The position numbers and the translations under genes are program-made. 64,000 nucleotides of DNA, taken from the NCBI GenBank assembly GCA_023078555.1, contig CM041197.1, positions 957,501-1,021,500 on the forward strand. The letters run 5' to 3'. The stretch comes from Ulva prolifera. Taxonomy: Eukaryota > Chlorophyta > Ulvophyceae > Ulvales > Ulvaceae. Each line of letters starts with the position of its first letter. The stretch's first letter is position 1. The notes beneath the pieces are model-generated. The model was not told the DNA's origin. It searched no databases and saw nothing but the letters and a program-made list of their open reading frames with translations. Positions 60,092 through 64,000 of the stretch are shown here, piece by piece.

Positions 60092-62174
60092 CAGCCATGC
60101 TCATGGGACGTATTACCTGTCCAAGCACCACTTAAGTATTCTTTTACAGTTGCTGCATGTGTGCATGTTGTGTAGTGTAGAGCCTGTGGCCCGCTCAGCA
60201 ATGCTGTGATTGGGCACGCTGGGAGGTGAAGGTCACTGCAACGAGAATGTATATCTACAAGTAATTTTACTGAAATGTGCTAAATAGTGCACATGAAATG
60301 GCAATTGATCAGCCTAGTGTCATGTTTTGCGCTCCAGTCAATGGCGCACTAGCGTTCAGATCGCGCACCCACAGTGGTGCACCTAGAAGGTGAGCCACTA
60401 GGTGTGGCGGTGGCAACACTGTGGGGGTGCGCATTGCGGGGGGTGAGCGACCGGCACAACAGACCTGGCAGTGCAAATCCATGGCCGCAACTTTGTCTGT
60501 AAACAGAAGAGCGTCATACAAACTGTTTTTAGTACGGCGACGAGGCGTGTACCCTGTGACACGGCAATACACCACAACGTGGGATACCCACGTTCGCCGC
60601 AGCGTGACGCCGAAAGACGTAGATGAGACAGCATGATCGCACATACGCAGCATCGAATATAAATAGTTGCAAAAACACGGGCACAACTCGCTATGCGGTA
60701 ACCGACATCGGTCGCGATTGGAGGCAGTCTATACAACAGGAGCCAGCAACCAGCGCTGCCGTAACACGAGGACTCATAATCTCAAGCATGTACACAGATA
60801 ATCGCACTATTTTCTTTTGCGCTCTGCTTACGGTGCGCCTGGAGTTTACAACGGCTACCGTCTCCGAATCCATGATGTTCACCCAACAGAGACCCTGCTA
60901 CAAGTGCGACTACGATCACAAGAAACATTGGCCATAAACCCTCCCAATGGATATGTATTTACGAATTGCCGTCGCAGCTCGCGACGGACGCAGGACCAAC
61001 GTCCCACCGTGCATGTCCGCGCTGAGACAGGAAGCCACTAGCACGCACATTCAGCGACTTGCCGGATGCTATCGGAGCCAAGCCTGTCAATACTGCAAAA
61101 CAAACTCATCTAGTCGTCCACGAAGCCGTCTGTTGACGTAATGCGCTGTGAACAACATGGAACAAAGGCTCGCTGTAAGGAGCACTATCAAACACCAGAG
61201 ATAACTGTCAGCCAGAACACGCGCGCATGGAACGGCTCGTCGCATCTGAGTATCGGTGAGGAATTTTTACATCACTCGGGCTACTCAAAGCGGACCTCCG
61301 TGGCCACCGTGGGGCAAACTACAGATGTTTCGTCGTGATGCCTCACATGCATCCGCACCCATAACATTGCCGAAACATGCCCGTCCTGCACCACAGCGAC
61401 ATCCATGAATTCAGCAGGAAATAAACTACCTGCGAGGCCATTCCGCGCTCCATTTAGGGCTCGTTACTTCAAATTCACACGTCCTCAGCCAGTCGCTCAC
61501 CCTGGTTGCTCACCCCTTGGTGAGCCAACTTGCTGTGACACCTGTGCTCTCGGATGTACAGCTCGAGATCTACAGTGACAATGACTGTGTGACAGTCTAG
61601 TTCTGGTGTGGACGTTCACTGAGGCTAAACAGCTGCTACGTATAAGGACTTTATATTATATTATAAGGACTGTAAGCGCTTATTGAGGCTGGACCGCAAT
61701 ACAACAATACAAAAGAACAGGCGCAGGTCCCAGTAAGACCAGTCTGTGCCCTCACCATCTAGATCCGCGGCTCCCACAACCCTTTTTGCACATAGCTCCG
61801 CGACTCGGGATCACTGTCTTGTTACGCTTGTGTGCACCAAACGGGTAACTCTCACACAAGCTTTTCTACTGTGCTTGCACAACAGCTTTAGAGCAACATG
61901 GCCACTCGGACTCACACCTGAATCTGCACAGAGGACCTTAAAATTGCATGTGCAGACACCTCTCGCTTGTTGCAGCTACTCAAAGTGCCACCTGTGCACA
62001 GACACATGGACTAGCCATCTACACATCTCCACACTACACCCCGTGTTTGAGTTGATGTAGCAATTGGTACCAGTCGAGATCCTTGGCGCAGGCAGCTGCG
62101 TTCTGGCTGCAAGATCCATGCACTGCTGTAAGAGCCCCCCGATGGTCCCTCCTCCGTCCCAGGCAAGCTGTGGC
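60092..62174. other. Intergenic region downstream of gene D
   Basis: No gene supported. A palindrome-like CGTCGCAGCTCGCGACGG occurs at about 60970. The AT-rich run TTTATATTATATTATAAGGAC near 61648 is the lowest-complexity spot. Short frames on both strands show no family resemblance. Confidence 0.35.
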
Positions 62175-63583
62175 CTACCGTCTCAGTGGCCCTTCCTCCG
62201 CACATGGCTCAGCTTCGAACGAGGGCTGCTCTATTGTACCGTCGTAAAATGAGGGCAGCTTTGCCCCCCTGGGCTGGCACTTTGACTTTTGGCTGTTGAC
62301 TCTTGTACAATCATACCCGCGGTTGCAGCAGGGCAAAATGCCCTCAATGTCGGGATTGCCTTCGTCCCGACAATCTTGCCTCTCGCCGGCGCAGCGCCCC
62401 GTTGAAACACAAGGCTCAGCAACAGTCTCAACAATGCAGTCCCCAGTGTCCTCATCAATGATCACATTCGCAGCAAGGACAACCCGCGCTGCTGCCACTA
62501 CTGATGCCTCTTCAACTGTGCGCTGGAAGTCGTTCAGGAAGACGGTTTCATTGCCATCTGCACACACACTCTCTGTGAGCTTTCGATCCGGCACCAGGGC
62601 AGTGGAAATTTGGCATAAGGTGTATGTGTGCAGCATCAGCCCGTGGGTGCTTATGGCAGGGCCCCTGTGACTGCTATGAGCGCAGCCCGGGATTCTGGAC
62701 AAACAGGCGCATATCCTCAATCACTGCTGCCCACTTCGCAAAACACATCCAGAGTGTCCAGGTAGGACCAGCAAGACAAGGCAGACCGGGTACAGGCGAG
62801 GGAAGGTTTGGGTTTCACTGGAATCAAGTGCAGTAGCCTGCCAGCCTAGAAAGGAGTCCAAAATCAACCCAAATTCTGAGTAAACCAGGCAGTGTTAGAA
62901 TACTGGCACCTCTGTGAGCATTGATGTAGTTTGCAATCGTACTTGCACAAGCCTCTTGAAATGCTGTTGAGGAAGCTTCCACGATCGCTTCCTCGACTTC
63001 CGTCTCGAGATCAAAGCTAATTTCTTCGTTGCATGTGCATGTCCCAGCGGCGATGAGCCCAGAAGCAAGAGCCCTTGCCTGCATGCCTGCGTACATACTC
63101 GCAGGGGCCGTCCTGTGGATACCTGGTGTGTATGTCATAGCACATACCTATGAAGTTGCATACAAGGTCTCATTTCTATTTAATGTACCACATGTACAGG
63201 GCATCGACGATGCTTTCGCAGCTCCACCCACTTGAGCAGGCACATCACATCAACTAATACTGTTGTGAATCGAGTTTCTGTAGTAGGCAGAATTGCAGTG
63301 CGTGCCGGGACTTCGACACGGCTGGCTCATTGTAGTGATAACGGAGTAATAAATGCACATGCAATCATTCATTACGACTCTGCTGACTCTGGCGAAGTGG
63401 CAGTCAGGGGACTTCATATGACTTCATATGCATGGACCCCTGGCGGGCTCAACAGCTTCGCAGAACTTGCTGGGTACAAGGAATTCTCCCAGACACATGC
63501 TAAGACCTATAACAGTGCGAATTCAGCCGCCTTTCCAGACATATGTAGCCACAATATAAAAAGAATGTCTGTGGATTTTCTGA

Positions 63584-63617
<34 letters not shown>

Positions 63618-63823
63618 CGTGGCGCGCGCACTGCCGCGGATTGTGGATTCACCCAAGGCACAGCCTGATGCCTGACCGCCAGCGCCGGTGCTGGTCTCGC
63701 AGAACACATCGACCTGCGTAACAGCGTCCACCAGGGCGGTGGCTATCGCCTCTTCAAACTCGTCCACTGACTGCATTGGGTCAGCGGTCGGGTCTTCACA
63801 CAGCTGAATCCGAAGCTCAGCCC
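62175..63823 (-). CDS. Secreted Ala-rich, Cys-knot-like protein, gene D (partial)
   Basis: Three 3' exons are visible: 63823-63618, 63078-62943 and 62557-62175 (stop). The first encodes the second half of domain 3 (starting GAELRIQLC) and enters in phase 1, so gene D shares the split third-domain intron of gene C. The second encodes domain 4 (ARALASGLIAAGTCTC). The third encodes the FQRTVEEA segment and the cystine-knot-like cysteines (CAGERQDC, CC, then C, C), followed by KLPSFYDGT and an acidic end. The 5' exons lie beyond the right edge; nothing coding was recognised in 63824-64000. Exon phases agree with genes A-C. It is closest to gene C in intron layout. Confidence 0.8.
63585..63614 (+). 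repeat. Poly(G) tract at a gene D donor
   Basis: A run of 30 G on the plus strand. In the gene D sense it is a C run that starts only 3 nt into the intron (ACG|GTG then CCC...). Its position may affect recognition of the donor site. Confidence 0.95.
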
Positions 63824-64000
63824 CTGCAGATGATATACCTGTTTCAGCACATTGTTTCGGTAATGGAAGGCCGCCCGGGAAGGGGGGGGTCAATGACATA
63901 TTACAATGGAGCAGATTAGCGCATGGCAGCACCGACATTGCATACTAGGAGCGGTGTCACGCACTGCAAACACCAAGCCTGGATTTGGGATGTACGCAGT

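Overview
This is a gene-sparse, repeat-rich stretch of a eukaryotic nuclear genome. Coding exons are short and separated by GT-AG introns; donors are mostly GTGCG, GTGTG or GTACG and acceptors GCAG. Exons join in frame across as many as nine pieces, while the rest is intergenic sequence, transposon remnants, homopolymer tracts and minisatellites. Splice-site style, exon GC and density suggest a microalga, perhaps a green alga, but nothing here fixes the taxon. No tRNA, rRNA, operon or CRISPR was seen.

Left third (1-21.7 kb, + strand): a tandem array, period about 8.2 kb, of three-exon genes for large right-handed beta-helix proteins with a short Cys/His-rich N-terminal module. Copy 3 (16471-20510) is intact (1055 aa). 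Copy 2 (8209-12316) has one frameshift. Copy 1 (97-4618) has a stop and two frameshifts. A fourth first exon remains at 21.6 kb. An inverted, rearranged fragment at 13.3-13.84 kb is interrupted by a gag-only Copia-type LTR element (13839-16121, 5-bp target duplication CGGTG). A non-autonomous Mutator-like element with 100-bp perfect terminal inverted repeats lies between copies 1 and 2 (5905-7726).

Middle (26-48.7 kb) and right edge: an apparently undescribed family of secreted proteins, in four copies. Genes A (26958-31244) and B (37960-41877) are on +, gene C (43739 to about 48.2 or 48.65 kb) is on -, and gene D (62175 to beyond the window) is on - and partial. Each has a signal-peptide exon, a short variable exon, four alanine-rich Cys-containing domains on separate exons, and a final exon with six cysteines spaced like an inhibitor cystine knot. 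Intron phases match in every copy and exon 2 is exactly 323 nt in A, B and C. A and B also share upstream sequence with a TATA box.

Right (51.5-56.5 kb, - strand): a complete nine-exon gene for a secreted leishmanolysin-type (M8) zinc metalloprotease of about 576 aa with an EGF-like module. It and the gene A-D products would all act outside the cell; a functional link is speculation. A decayed non-LTR retrotransposon 3' end lies at 59.2-60.1 kb. All gene models come from reading frames, splice signals and comparison of copies within the window; no database search was possible.
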